Assembly (NCBI RefSeq): GCF_016632335.1
Contig: NZ_JAEPBG010000003.1
Location: forward strand, 124,001-188,000
Source of the DNA: Noviherbaspirillum pedocola
Lineage (GTDB): Bacteria > Pseudomonadota > Gammaproteobacteria > Burkholderiales > Burkholderiaceae_D
Length of the DNA stretch: 64,000 nucleotides
Direction of reading: 5' to 3'
This document shows, piece by piece, positions 27,863 to 36,631 of the stretch. Below the pieces are notes generated by a model. It was given only the letters and a program-made list of their open reading frames with translations. It had not been told where the DNA came from and did not search any database. Each line of letters opens with the position of its first letter. The first letter of the stretch is position 1. The translations under genes and the position numbers were made by a program.

Positions 27863-28732
27863 TCAGTTCGCGCCCTTGGCCGCGGCGACATGACTGCATT
27901 GCAGCCGGTCATATTCCTTCTTCACGCCGGCATAGCATTCGCAGGCACGATGTTCGAGGCCGGCACGGTCGAGGACCGTGATATGACCGCGACGGTACTG
28001 GATCATGCCTTCGTCCTGCAGCTTGCCCGCCGCTTCAGTCACGCTTTCACGGCGCACGCCGAGCATGGTGGCGATCAGGCCCTGCGATACGGCCATTTCG
28101 CTGGAAGGCAGCCGGTCCAGAGTCAGCAGCAGCCAGCGGCACAACTGCTGCATCACGTTGTGATGGCGGTTGCAGACGGCGGTATGCGACATCTGCGCAA
28201 TCAGGGCGCTGGTATAGCGCAGCAGCGACTGCTGCAGCGCGCCGCCGCGCCGGAATTCCTCCATGAACACGCTGGCCTTGAGCCGGAAACCATAGCCGGC
28301 GCATTTCACCACCGCGCGATTCGGGCTGGCGCCGCCGCCCATGAACAGCGTCACGCCGACGATGCCTTCATTGCCGATGACGGCAATCTCGGCGGATGCG
28401 CCGTCGCGGGTCTCATACAGCAGCGACGCCACGCTGCTGGTGAGGAAATAAACATGGTTCATCTGTGTATCGGCTTCGCATACCGTCATGTCGAAGGGCA
28501 TCGAGATGAATTCAAGATGCGGCAGCAGGCGCTCGAAATCTTCCTGCGGCAGTGAAGCGAGCAACTGGTTCTGCTTCGGGTTATGGCCATACAGCGCAGC
28601 AATTCGTACCGGCGGCACGGCGGCCAGGCGCGGACTTCTGGCTTCGTTTTTCTTCTTGCCTGCAGGCGCGGCTGCGTTACGTGCATTTGCAGCATTACCG
28701 GCGCCATAAAAGGCATTCATAACATTTGCCAT
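27863..28732 (-). CDS. Crp/Fnr family transcription regulator
   Basis: The 289-residue protein has an Ala/Asn/Lys-rich N-terminal tail (about 45 residues), a cyclic-nucleotide-binding-like beta barrel (about 55-180) and a winged helix with LIATMLGVRRESVTEAAGKL as the DNA-reading segment. It lacks the N-terminal cysteine cluster of FNR, so oxygen sensing by an Fe-S centre is unlikely. It resembles the Crp-like proteins with MGGGASPNRAVV that are frequent in Oxalobacteraceae. The start may be further in, as the tail is low complexity. Convergent with the SDR gene. Confidence 0.88.
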   Translation of the reverse strand: MANVMNAFYGAGNAANARNAAAPAGKKKNEARSPRLAAVPPVRIAALYGHNPKQNQLLASLPQEDFERLLPHLEFISMPFDMTVCEADTQMNHVYFLTSSVASLLYETRDGASAEIAVIGNEGIVGVTLFMGGGASPNRAVVKCAGYGFRLKASVFMEEFRRGGALQQSLLRYTSALIAQMSHTAVCNRHHNVMQQLCRWLLLTLDRLPSSEMAVSQGLIATMLGVRRESVTEAAGKLQDEGMIQYRRGHITVLDRAGLEHRACECYAGVKKEYDRLQCSHVAAAKGAN

Positions 28733-28984
28733 GATGATTCCCCCGAAATCTTATTCGACGTTTCCATGGCGGCATCATTGCATAGCGACCTTCAACGCAG
28801 CATCGGCGTAAGTCCGATTTGGGTGTGGGATTACACTGACACCTGGCAAAACGGTTTGCGGCAATGCGCAAGATCCCGGGAAATAACGGGGTGAAAAAGG
28901 CGGAGTGGCAGGCAAACGGATATTGCACCGCCGCGGCGGCGCAATCGGTATGGGACTCGGTGGAGCAATGGCAAAGCGACGGGG

Positions 28985-29620
28985 TCAGTCGATCAGGTTC
29001 TGCTTGATCGCGTAATAGATGATGTCCGCATTGTTGGTCATGTTCATCTTCTCCAGCACCCGCGAACGATAGGTGCTGACCGTCTTCACCGACAGGCACA
29101 GATCGTCAGCGATCTTGGTGACGCCTTCTCCCTGTCCAAGCTTGTAGAAGATCTGGTACTCGCGCGCCGACAGCAACTCGTGCAGTGGCTTCTCCTTGTC
29201 GGTGGTGGCAGGGTCAGCGGTCAGGAGCTCGGCCACGGTGGGGCTGATGTACTTGTGACCGCGCACGATGGTATTGATCGCATTGACCAGCTCGGTTGCC
29301 AGCGCTTCCTTCTGCACATAACCCGCGGCGCCACTGCGCAGGATCTGCACCGCGTAACGGGATTCGGGATGCATGCTCAGTATCAACACCGGAAGATCGG
29401 GCTTTTCACGCTTGATCTGCTTGAGTACTTCGACGCCGCTCTTGTCGGGCATCGCAATGTCGAGAAGGATCACGTCGAAATCCTGAGAACGGATCAGGCG
29501 TATCGCTTCCTGGGCTGTTCCGGCTTCGGCGCTGATTTCCATGCCGGGAATATCGGCAATGAAATGTCGCACCCCGGCGCGCACTACTGCATGATCGTCG
29601 ACTACAAGAATTCTTATCAT
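28985..29620 (-). CDS. NarL/LuxR-type response regulator (UvrY/GacA-like)
   Basis: A 211-residue two-domain regulator. The receiver has acidic pocket VVDDHAVVRAG, phospho-acceptor Asp in VILLDIAMPDKSG (about 54), switch Ser in LILSMH and Lys in YVQKEA. The C-terminal LuxR-type helix-turn-helix is LSAREYQIFYKLGQGEGVTKIADDLCLSVKTVSTYRSRVLEKM in spread form (about 149-192). Such regulators normally pair with HisKA_3 kinases, two of which lie 1-4 kb away on the other strand. It is the only clear DNA-binding response regulator in the cluster. Confidence 0.93.
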   Translation of the reverse strand: MIRILVVDDHAVVRAGVRHFIADIPGMEISAEAGTAQEAIRLIRSQDFDVILLDIAMPDKSGVEVLKQIKREKPDLPVLILSMHPESRYAVQILRSGAAGYVQKEALATELVNAINTIVRGHKYISPTVAELLTADPATTDKEKPLHELLSAREYQIFYKLGQGEGVTKIADDLCLSVKTVSTYRSRVLEKMNMTNNADIIYYAIKQNLID

Positions 29621-29640
29621 AGAGATTACGACTTCAATCA

Positions 29641-30208
29641 GGTTGGCATGAAGTGAATGGCGCCCGTCACGGCAAACTCAGGATCGGCACCACTTCGATG
29701 TTTACCTTGCCATTTTGCTTTCAATCGATTGTAACGGCTTCACAAAATATCAAACATTCTTTTTGCTAATGCGCTTTTTACAGAGAGAAAGCATGGCCAT
29801 GAAACCGAGAGTCGCTATAGTTTCAATCACAATTTGCCGCGAGGGCTAAAGACCTCCCTATGACCGCTGTACAGGAAAAAGATTCCTGCATCTTGTCGGA
29901 CAAAAACAGTTGGCGGGTCATGAATTCCTACAGTGGCAATATCTCCTGTCCTATAGGGAAGGGAAGGGCTCGGTGTTAGCATGGTTTCTCCTCGCCAACC
30001 ATGTTCACGCAACGCAGCATTTTTCGAGCTCCGCAGCGCGACGCCGTCAATATCGATATCGATGCGGCAATGGATAATGCGAACCATCCCTGTCGAAAAT
30101 TGCATTCCAGGGACCTTGAACGACAACATCCGGATGCAGATACCTGGGATGAGACTCTTAAACCATGAACCCCAAAGCCGACCGCTTGCCCGCGACGCGG
30201 ACTTGCCG
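29641..30208. other. Long intergenic region between divergent response-regulator genes
   Basis: About 570 bases hold no convincing gene. The part near 29700-29790 is AT-rich and probably contains the divergent promoters. A 19-codon frame with an AGAGAG ribosome-like sequence starts at 29793 (MAMKPRVAIVSITICREG) but has no support. The sequence from about 29990 to 30208 is open in frame with the downstream receiver gene, so that gene could begin earlier than called. Confidence 0.5.
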
Positions 30209-30637
30209 ATGAGCGCAGAAGCGCCCGGCACGCCGGCACTCTCACTGCGGAGCGCATTGCGCGTGCTGCTGGTCGAGGATTCCCGCATCATCAGCGACCT
30301 GATCAGCGAGAATCTGGCGCGCATTCCGCGCCTTTCGCTGCTTGGCATCGCCGAGACCGAGAACGATGCGATTGCAATGCTGCGCAGCCATCCATGCGAT
30401 GTGCTGATTCTCGACATCCAGCTGCGACAGGGTAACGGCATCAACCTGCTGCGCGTGCTCTCGGCTGATCCGGCGCATGCACAGACGCTCAAGATCGTGC
30501 TCAGCAATCATGTCAGCGGCACTTACCGTCGCATCTGCGAGCAGTACGGCGTACAGTTTTTCTTCGACAAGACCAGCGAATTTCCCCAGTTGCAGCTGCT
30601 GCTTTCGCGACTGTCCGAGAACGGCATTTCCGATTGA
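30209..30637 (+). CDS. Single-domain response regulator (CheY-like receiver)
   Basis: A 142-residue receiver domain with no output domain. Key residues are present: VLLVEDSRIISDL (acidic pocket), VLILDIQLRQGNG (phospho-acceptor Asp), IVLSNHVSG (Ser switch) and FFFDKTSEF (Lys). The ATG at 30209 is chosen because the receiver begins about 16 residues later; an open frame continues to 29981 with no domain. It precedes a membrane histidine kinase and is likely part of the same phosphotransfer network. Confidence 0.85.
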   Translation: MSAEAPGTPALSLRSALRVLLVEDSRIISDLISENLARIPRLSLLGIAETENDAIAMLRSHPCDVLILDIQLRQGNGINLLRVLSADPAHAQTLKIVLSNHVSGTYRRICEQYGVQFFFDKTSEFPQLQLLLSRLSENGISD

Positions 30638-30805
30638 GCGCTCGCGCGCCAGTCATCATTTCTCGCGGGCGTTGCCGCGCGCGTGCGAGCGCATCAAGCA
30701 AAGCCGTCCCACCCCGTGCAGCGGCATCGGTCACAATACGCGCTTGCCATGCCGTTTCGCTGCGAGATGGCGCCCCTTGTTTCCGTTCCCACCACCGGTG
30801 TCGCA

Positions 30806-32257
30806 ATGATCCAGTCTCTTGAAACGCCGACAGCCATCGTGCTTGGCGCGACGCTTATCCTGCTCGCGGCCAGCATCGCGGTAATGGCGACGCGTCCCTG
30901 GCCCGCATGGAAAGCCCTTCTGAACCATCCCACGCCGGCAGGCGGCCTCTTGCGCCGCTCGATGCCGCGCCTGCTGGTATTGATGCTGATCCTGAATCTC
31001 CTGATCTGGATGGGCGAGCGCCAGGGCCTCTACAGGGCCAGCGCCGCGGTAGCCCTGCTCTCGTTCGGCGATTGCGCACTGGCTTTCCTTGCCTTCTGGC
31101 GTACCGCCGGCGTGATGGATGCGGAATACCGCCAGAGAATGCGCAACGCGTCGGATCTGGCCGAGGCGACTTCGCTGCTCATGGCCATCGGCGAAAACGC
31201 CAGCGACCCGATCTTCGTGACGGACACCGAAGGCCGGCTGGTCTTTGCCAATCCGGCGATGCTCAGGCTCATGGGCCTTACCCGCGAGGCCGCGCTGCAA
31301 CATCGCGCCAGTGAACTCTTCGCCGATGCCCATGGCGTGGACATGATCGAGCGTGACGCCGCGCTGGTGATGCGAGATCGGGCCTCGGTCAGCGCCGAGC
31401 ACACGCTGCGGCTGCCGGAGGGCGAGCGCACCTATCTGACATCGAAGTCTCCATGGCTCGACAGCGAGGGCAGGCTGCGCGGCGTGATCGGCATCGGCAC
31501 CGACATCAGCGAACGCAAGGCCGCCGAAAATTCACTGCGCGCGCGCGAAGCCAATCTCGAGGAAACCATTGCGCGCCGCACCGAGGCGCTGCGCAACATG
31601 GCGGACCACCTGGAGACCGTGCGCGAGGAAGAGAAGCGCGCGATCGCGCGCGAGCTGCACGACGACATGGGCGCAGCGCTGACGTCGCTATCCATGCATC
31701 TCGAAGGCACGTACGAGCTGTTTCCCGATGAGCCGAAATGGGCCGAGCGCCGTGCCAAGATCCAGTCGCTGCTGCAATCGGTGGTCAAGACCACGCGTCG
31801 CATCCAGACCGAGCTGCGTCCAACGATGCTCGATCTGTTCGGCATCAAGGCGGCGATTCATGAATTGGCCGATGACTTCACCGCCAGCAGCGGTATCGCC
31901 TGCGAAACCAGTCTGCCGGATGAAGACATCACCATCGGCCACAAGCGCGAGATCGCGCTGTACCGGATGCTGCAGGAGATGCTGAACAACGTGGTCAAGC
32001 ATGCGCATGCCACGCGGGTGAACATCGTCCTTGACGTGGATGAAGACCGCATCGCGCTGGCGGTGCGCGACAACGGCGTGGGCATCACGCCGCAGCAGCG
32101 TGACAATGCCAGCACCTACGGCCTGCGCGGCTTGCATGAGCGCGCGGCGTTCATGGGCGGAACGGTGCGTATTGCCGCGGGGCAGAATGGCGGCACCACG
32201 GTGGCGATCGAATTGCCCCTGGCTGACAATGCAAGCCGTCCGATCGAGGCCGAGTGA
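30806..32257 (+). CDS. Membrane PAS-domain sensor histidine kinase (HisKA_3 type)
   Basis: A 483-residue sensor kinase. Three hydrophobic helices (about 9-27, 51-68, 75-95) are followed by a PAS domain (about 122-240, with DPIFVTDTEGRLVFANPAML), a short coiled coil (EANLEETIARRTEALRNMAD) and a NarX/DegS-type dimerisation domain with phospho-His in IARELHDDMGAALTSLSMHL. The ATPase domain has N-box EMLNNVVKHAHA and G-box VRDNGVGI. The ATG at 30806 is the closest start before the first helix; others at 30749 and 30767 are open. The receiver gene downstream begins right after its stop. Confidence 0.9.
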   Translation: MIQSLETPTAIVLGATLILLAASIAVMATRPWPAWKALLNHPTPAGGLLRRSMPRLLVLMLILNLLIWMGERQGLYRASAAVALLSFGDCALAFLAFWRTAGVMDAEYRQRMRNASDLAEATSLLMAIGENASDPIFVTDTEGRLVFANPAMLRLMGLTREAALQHRASELFADAHGVDMIERDAALVMRDRASVSAEHTLRLPEGERTYLTSKSPWLDSEGRLRGVIGIGTDISERKAAENSLRAREANLEETIARRTEALRNMADHLETVREEEKRAIARELHDDMGAALTSLSMHLEGTYELFPDEPKWAERRAKIQSLLQSVVKTTRRIQTELRPTMLDLFGIKAAIHELADDFTASSGIACETSLPDEDITIGHKREIALYRMLQEMLNNVVKHAHATRVNIVLDVDEDRIALAVRDNGVGITPQQRDNASTYGLRGLHERAAFMGGTVRIAAGQNGGTTVAIELPLADNASRPIEAE

Positions 32258-32340
32258 CTCGCCCTATAATGGGCGGCATTTGCGCCACGCCAGATGCCTG
32301 CGCGAAGCGCCCTCTCCAGTTTCAGAAAGCGGATTTCGGA

Positions 32341-32745
32341 TTGCAGACTCATACCACGCCCACGCCAGCCGCCCCCGGGCTCAAGATCCTGCTGGTTGAC
32401 GATAACGAAGACGCCAGTCTGTCCATGGCCGAGTTGCTGCAACTCTATGGCTACGAAGTGCGCACCGCCGCCAATGGCGGAGATGCGCTGCGTCTGGCCG
32501 CGGAATTCGAGCCGCAACTGGTGCTGTCCGACATCGGACTGCCGGGCATGAACGGTTATGAATTGGCCCGGGCGCTGCGCCGCGACGCTGGCGAGCGCAG
32601 GATCGCGCTGGCCGCGGTCACCGGTTATGGCCAGTCGGGCGACCGGGCGCGCGCCCTTGAGGCCGGATTCGATCATTTTCTCGTCAAGCCGCTGGCGGCC
32701 GATGCGCTGCTCAAATTCATCCATGACCAGTTCGATGCCCATTGA
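32341..32745 (+). CDS. Single-domain response regulator (CheY-like receiver)
   Basis: A receiver-only protein with LLVDDNEDASLSMAELLQ, phospho-acceptor in VLSDIGLPGMNGYEL, Thr switch in AAVTGYGQ and Lys in FLVKPLAA; it resembles receivers fused to or paired with hybrid kinases. The TTG at 32341 is proposed as start because the frame upstream contains a TATAAT (32266-32271), suggesting promoter rather than coding sequence. The frame is open to 32254 and a GTG start there cannot be excluded. It overlaps the next kinase gene. Confidence 0.8.
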   Translation: MQTHTTPTPAAPGLKILLVDDNEDASLSMAELLQLYGYEVRTAANGGDALRLAAEFEPQLVLSDIGLPGMNGYELARALRRDAGERRIALAAVTGYGQSGDRARALEAGFDHFLVKPLAADALLKFIHDQFDAH

Positions 32746-33466
32746 GCCGCAGGCAGACGCTGCCTTGCGCGAGGCGCAGGCCGAGGTGTTGCGTCTGCGC
32801 GCAATGCTGTCGCATGCGGAAGAGGTGCGCGAGCTTGAGAAGCAGGAGCTCGCGCGCGAGTTGCACAATGATTTCGGCTCCGCGCTCACGGCGCTCGGCA
32901 TGCGGCTGGCCATCCTGTCGCGCCAGCCGTCGACAGCCGACGGCGTGGCCGAGCAATGGGCCAAGGCCAATGCGATCCTCGCCGAGCTGACCAGGACCGC
33001 GCGCCGCATCCAGGCGGACCTGCGTCCCGGCGTGCTCAACATCGCCGGTCTGCCGATGGCGCTGGAGGAAGCGCTGGAAGATTTCGGCGAGCAGACTGGC
33101 ATTGCCACCAGCCTGCAATTGCCCGATGCCGCGCCGGCTCTTGCGCAGGAACACGCGATTGCGCTGTACCGGATGTTCCAGGAAATGCTGTCCAATGTGC
33201 GTCGCCATGCCGGGGCCAGCCGCGTGGATGTCGCGCTGCGCTGTGAAGACGGCAGGCTGCATTTTTCCGTCACCGATGACGGCCAGGGTTTCGAGCCGGC
33301 GCAGACCGATTTCTCCGCGACCCACGGCCTGCGGCGCATCCGCGAGCGCGCCGAATTTCTGGGCGGCGCCATGGCGCTGCAATCGGCGCCGCAGCAGGGC
33401 ACCACGATAGACGTGATGCTGCCCCTGATTGATGACATTCCTTCCACGACGATCGGCAAGCCATGA
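32723..33466 (+). CDS. Soluble histidine kinase (HisKA_3 type, no sensor domain)
   Basis: A 247-residue kinase with no membrane helix and no recognisable sensory domain. A short coiled coil (AALREAQAEVLRLRAMLSHA) leads into the dimerisation/phospho-acceptor sequence LARELHNDFGSALTALGMRL, then an ATPase domain with N-box MLSNVRRHAGA and G-box VTDDGQGFEP. Start 32723 (or ATG 32735) overlaps the receiver gene by about 20 bases, and the stop overlaps the LysR start by four, so these three are translationally coupled. The signal it senses is not evident; it may be activated through the receiver. Confidence 0.88.
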   Translation: MTSSMPIEPQADAALREAQAEVLRLRAMLSHAEEVRELEKQELARELHNDFGSALTALGMRLAILSRQPSTADGVAEQWAKANAILAELTRTARRIQADLRPGVLNIAGLPMALEEALEDFGEQTGIATSLQLPDAAPALAQEHAIALYRMFQEMLSNVRRHAGASRVDVALRCEDGRLHFSVTDDGQGFEPAQTDFSATHGLRRIRERAEFLGGAMALQSAPQQGTTIDVMLPLIDDIPSTTIGKP

Positions 33467-34410
33467 GTTTTCTGACCTTCGATTTGAACCTGCTGCGCGT
33501 GTTCGACGCAGTGATGACCGAGCAGAACCTGACGCGCGCAGCGGAACGTCTCGCCACCACCCAGCCCGCGGTATCGAATGCGCTCAAGCGCCTGCGCGAG
33601 ACGCTCAACGATGATTTGTTGCTGCGCACCGCGCATGGCATGAAGCCGACCACCCGCGCCGAGGAATTGTGGCCATCGGTACGCCAGGCGCTGGTGCTGC
33701 TGGAATCCGCGATCGCGCCGGAAAATTTCGATGTCGCCGAGACGCATGCGACCTTCCGCCTCGCGATGGCCGATTCCACCGCATCGCTACTGCTGCCTGG
33801 ACTGATGCGCTCGATCAAGCAGGAAGCGCCGGGCATCGACATCCGCATGCTGCCGCTGACCACGCGCGATCCGCGCGCGATGCTGCTGCAAAGCGAGATC
33901 GATATCGCGGTCGGCAATTTTCCGGGCGTGGCCGCGCAGCTTGCCGACGGGCAGAGCTCCCTGTCGGCCATCCGTCATCAGCGTCTCTACAGCAGCGAAT
34001 CGGTGTGCATCATGCGCAAGGAGCATCCGTTGGCCGAAGGCGAACTGACCCTGGATGCCTATTGCTCCGCGCATCATGCGCTGGTGAGTTTTTCCGGGCG
34101 GGCGCATGGACCGGCGGATGTGGCGCTGGCCTCGCTTGGCCGCCAGCGTCGCGTCGCGCTGACCGTCAACCAGTTCTATACCGTCGGCCGGGTCGTGGCC
34201 GGCAGCGACCTGATCTCGGTGGTGCCGCGCCACCTGGTGGCATCGACCGGCGTGATCGAATCGCTGGTCACGAAGGAATTGCCGTTCAAGCTGCCGGTGG
34301 TGCACGTGGACATGCTCTGGCACGAGCGCGACAACCGCAACCCTTCACACAAGTGGATACGCGCGCAGTTCGCCTCGCTCAATTACAGCCAGAGCGAGCA
34401 TTTCGGTTAG
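33463..34410 (+). CDS. LysR family transcription regulator
   Basis: A 315-residue LysR-type regulator with N-terminal winged helix (LNLLRVFDAVMTEQNLTRAA, then TTQPAVSNALKRLRETL as recognition helix) and a periplasmic-binding-like effector domain (about 90-300). Start DLNLLRVFDAV resembles the NodD/LeuO-like branch. It overlaps the preceding kinase by ATGA, which is unusual for a LysR gene because they are most often divergent from their target. Its target and effector are unknown. Confidence 0.92.
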   Translation: MSFLTFDLNLLRVFDAVMTEQNLTRAAERLATTQPAVSNALKRLRETLNDDLLLRTAHGMKPTTRAEELWPSVRQALVLLESAIAPENFDVAETHATFRLAMADSTASLLLPGLMRSIKQEAPGIDIRMLPLTTRDPRAMLLQSEIDIAVGNFPGVAAQLADGQSSLSAIRHQRLYSSESVCIMRKEHPLAEGELTLDAYCSAHHALVSFSGRAHGPADVALASLGRQRRVALTVNQFYTVGRVVAGSDLISVVPRHLVASTGVIESLVTKELPFKLPVVHVDMLWHERDNRNPSHKWIRAQFASLNYSQSEHFG

Positions 34411-34485
34411 GGCAGGGCGATTGAATGCAGGGCTGCGGATGCCGCCCTGCGACGGGCCTGGCGCGGCGACACCACGTTCAGAGCT

Positions 34486-34902
34486 TCATTGCGTATCGGC
34501 CTGGCCTTCGCCCTTGTCGGCTTCCGTGTCCTGCCTATCCGTCTCGGCCGCGTTCCTGTCGCCGGCCTTGCGCGCGCCACGCGGCTTTTGCGGCGCATCG
34601 CCTTGGCGCATCACCTCGCGCAGACGCTGCAGCAGCGCATATTCTTCCGGATCGGTCTTGGCCAGGCGCTTCTCGCGCCAGCCGTAATACACCATCAGGC
34701 CCAGCGTCGCGGCCACGCCGATGGCCAGCTTGCCCTTGTGCTCGGAAATCAGGTTCATCGCATCCCCGGCCAGCGTCGATGCTGCCTCGCCGGAGTTCGC
34801 ATCCAGAGCCGGCTCGCCCGCAGGCGGCTCGGCGGATTCGGGATGATCGGAAGAGGAAGCGGCTGCGGTTTTCAGCGGATCTTGCTCAGCGGGTGTGGAC
34901 AT
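34486..34902 (-). CDS. Hypothetical single-pass membrane protein
   Basis: A 138-residue protein. An acidic, Ala/Pro-rich N-terminus (about 1-55) is followed by one hydrophobic helix (KLAIGVAATLGLMVYYGW, about 57-74), then a basic stop-transfer WREKRLAK and a charged C-terminal tail (DRQDTEADKGEGQADTQ). No family is recognised. It is convergent with the LysR gene. Amino-acid usage (Ala, Glu, Asp rich, few Arg/Cys) fits real coding sequence. Confidence 0.7.
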   Translation of the reverse strand: MSTPAEQDPLKTAAASSSDHPESAEPPAGEPALDANSGEAASTLAGDAMNLISEHKGKLAIGVAATLGLMVYYGWREKRLAKTDPEEYALLQRLREVMRQGDAPQKPRGARKAGDRNAAETDRQDTEADKGEGQADTQ

Positions 34903-35017
34903 GGGGCGCCTTTGCGAATTCGGGGGTGGTCAAACCATGTCGATTAGGTGCGTATGCCGCGAAGTGGTTCACCGCGGCATCGTCTTTTCTTGCTTGTCGA
35001 TAATGCGCTGCGCCATG

Positions 35018-36511
35018 TCACGGCGCCGGGGTCTGCAGCGCGCCGGGCAGCGTCGGCGCGGCGGCGAGCCGGCGTGTCTGCGCACGGTGCGCATATTCCG
35101 CGCGCGGCGCCAGGTCCAGGCCGGAACCCGAAGCCGCCATGCTGGTGCCAGGCGGAAGATACTTGCCCGCGAGACCGGAGCGCTCACGCAAGCGGTAATC
35201 GTATTTGGCCGCCTGGGCAAACACGTCATGCGACACGCTGAAATTGTTGCTGACTTCCCCCTTGGCACGGGTATCGCCGACGCGGGTGCCAAGGTCGACC
35301 TGAAACACCTTGCCGGGCTCGCCGCGATGGTTCACGTCTTCAGCAAAGATGCTCAGGTCGCTCTTCCTGCTGCCGACCAGCAGGTTGTTGACTGCCTTCA
35401 GCGCCTGCAAGCCGGTCGGCATCTTCAAAAAATTGCCGCCGCCTTCGCGGTCGTCAACGATGGTGTTGTTGACCAGGTAGAGCTCGTTCCTGCGCTTGTT
35501 CATGCCTTCCGCGCCGACCGAGATGATGGCCGAGTTCTGCGTGGTCGGCGCCTGCTCGATGATGTTGCCGATCACATAGTTCACGCCGCCGTTCGGAAAT
35601 TCCAGTTCATAGCTGCCCTGGCCGCCGGCCTCGTCGGTCAAGCGGTTGTAGGTGATGAAGTTGTTGTCGGCCCGGCTCTTGAGCAGGTGGCCGCCGGCGG
35701 TGTTGTGGAAATAGCTGCCGATTACCTTCAGCCGCGGAATCGAGCCGACGTACAACTGGTGCGCATTGCCGGCCTCGGTGCCGTTGTGGTCGAACTCGCT
35801 GTTTTCGATATTGAGTTCGCTGCCTTCGCCGCTGGTGAGGATGCCGTTCTCGTTGTCGGCAAACAGGCAGTTGCGCACCGTGAGCTTGCCGTGTTCGAAG
35901 CGGATGCCGGCGCCGTTGTGGTCGGGCACGCGCGCGCCGTGGAATTCAATGTTCTCCACCAGGATGTCGCCGCCGCGCATTACCCAGATCGCCTTGCCTT
36001 CGGCATTGGCGCCATTCGCATTGAGCTGGGCGCGGCCGCCGACGGCGCGGATGACGAGCCGGTCCTGGTTGAATACGGCCACGTCGGCCGGATACACGCC
36101 AGGATCGATCAGGATGGTGTCGCCGTTTCTGGCGCGCTTCGCGGCTTCGGCGATGGTGCGCAGTTCGCGACCGGCGCCCACGCGCAGCGTGGTCGGACCC
36201 GCTGCGATGACGGCAGGCGGCGTCGCATCGGGAGCGGGGCGCGGTGCGACCTGGGGCTTGGCGGGATTGGGCTGTGCGCTGGCGCGCGGCTGCTGGGCCA
36301 CCGGCGGTTCGGTTTTCTGCGACGGCGCCGCCTCGCCATTGTCGCCGCGGCCGGGATCGGCAAAGGGCATCACGACCACGCCACCCTTGCCATCGCTGCG
36401 TAATTCCCCCTTGTAGGAAGGCTCGGGGGGAAGCGATTGCGCGCTCGCCGCGTTCAGCTGCAACGCGGCGGCCGTAACGGACAAGACCAAGTGACGGATC
36501 GGTTTCTGCAT
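35018..36511 (-). CDS. Secreted right-handed parallel beta-helix protein
   Basis: A 497-residue exported protein. It has a signal peptide (cut after AASA, about 25), then a low-complexity Pro/Ala/Gln linker (about 60-105), then repeated beta-helix turns (about 110-400) with pectate-lyase/NosD-like strings such as RNCLFADNENGILTSGEG, IENSEFDHNGTEAGN and VIGSYFHNTAGGH. The C-terminal tail is Arg/Ala/Pro rich. Such folds bind or cleave polysaccharide, but no catalytic residues can be assigned by eye. Neighbours do not suggest a pathway. Confidence 0.85.
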   Translation of the reverse strand: MQKPIRHLVLSVTAAALQLNAASAQSLPPEPSYKGELRSDGKGGVVVMPFADPGRGDNGEAAPSQKTEPPVAQQPRASAQPNPAKPQVAPRPAPDATPPAVIAAGPTTLRVGAGRELRTIAEAAKRARNGDTILIDPGVYPADVAVFNQDRLVIRAVGGRAQLNANGANAEGKAIWVMRGGDILVENIEFHGARVPDHNGAGIRFEHGKLTVRNCLFADNENGILTSGEGSELNIENSEFDHNGTEAGNAHQLYVGSIPRLKVIGSYFHNTAGGHLLKSRADNNFITYNRLTDEAGGQGSYELEFPNGGVNYVIGNIIEQAPTTQNSAIISVGAEGMNKRRNELYLVNNTIVDDREGGGNFLKMPTGLQALKAVNNLLVGSRKSDLSIFAEDVNHRGEPGKVFQVDLGTRVGDTRAKGEVSNNFSVSHDVFAQAAKYDYRLRERSGLAGKYLPPGTSMAASGSGLDLAPRAEYAHRAQTRRLAAAPTLPGALQTPAP

Positions 36512-36631
36512 GCTCGGTTCCCTGTGCCCGGCCGTGGGCGGCTTGACGATGCAGAGGGTTGCAACGCCGCCCGTGGCCGGGAGAATCTGGCGTTCAACCG
36601 GCGCCTGGGGCGCAGGCGCGGGACGATGAAA

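Noticed and set aside
29793-29849. 19-codon frame with AGAGAG ribosome-like site
   Set aside because: Too short and without conservation evidence; could be chance in an AT-rich promoter region.
34427-34450. GCAGGGC...GCCCTGC hairpin after the LysR gene
   Set aside because: The stem is plausible but there is no T-run on either strand, so I do not call a terminator.
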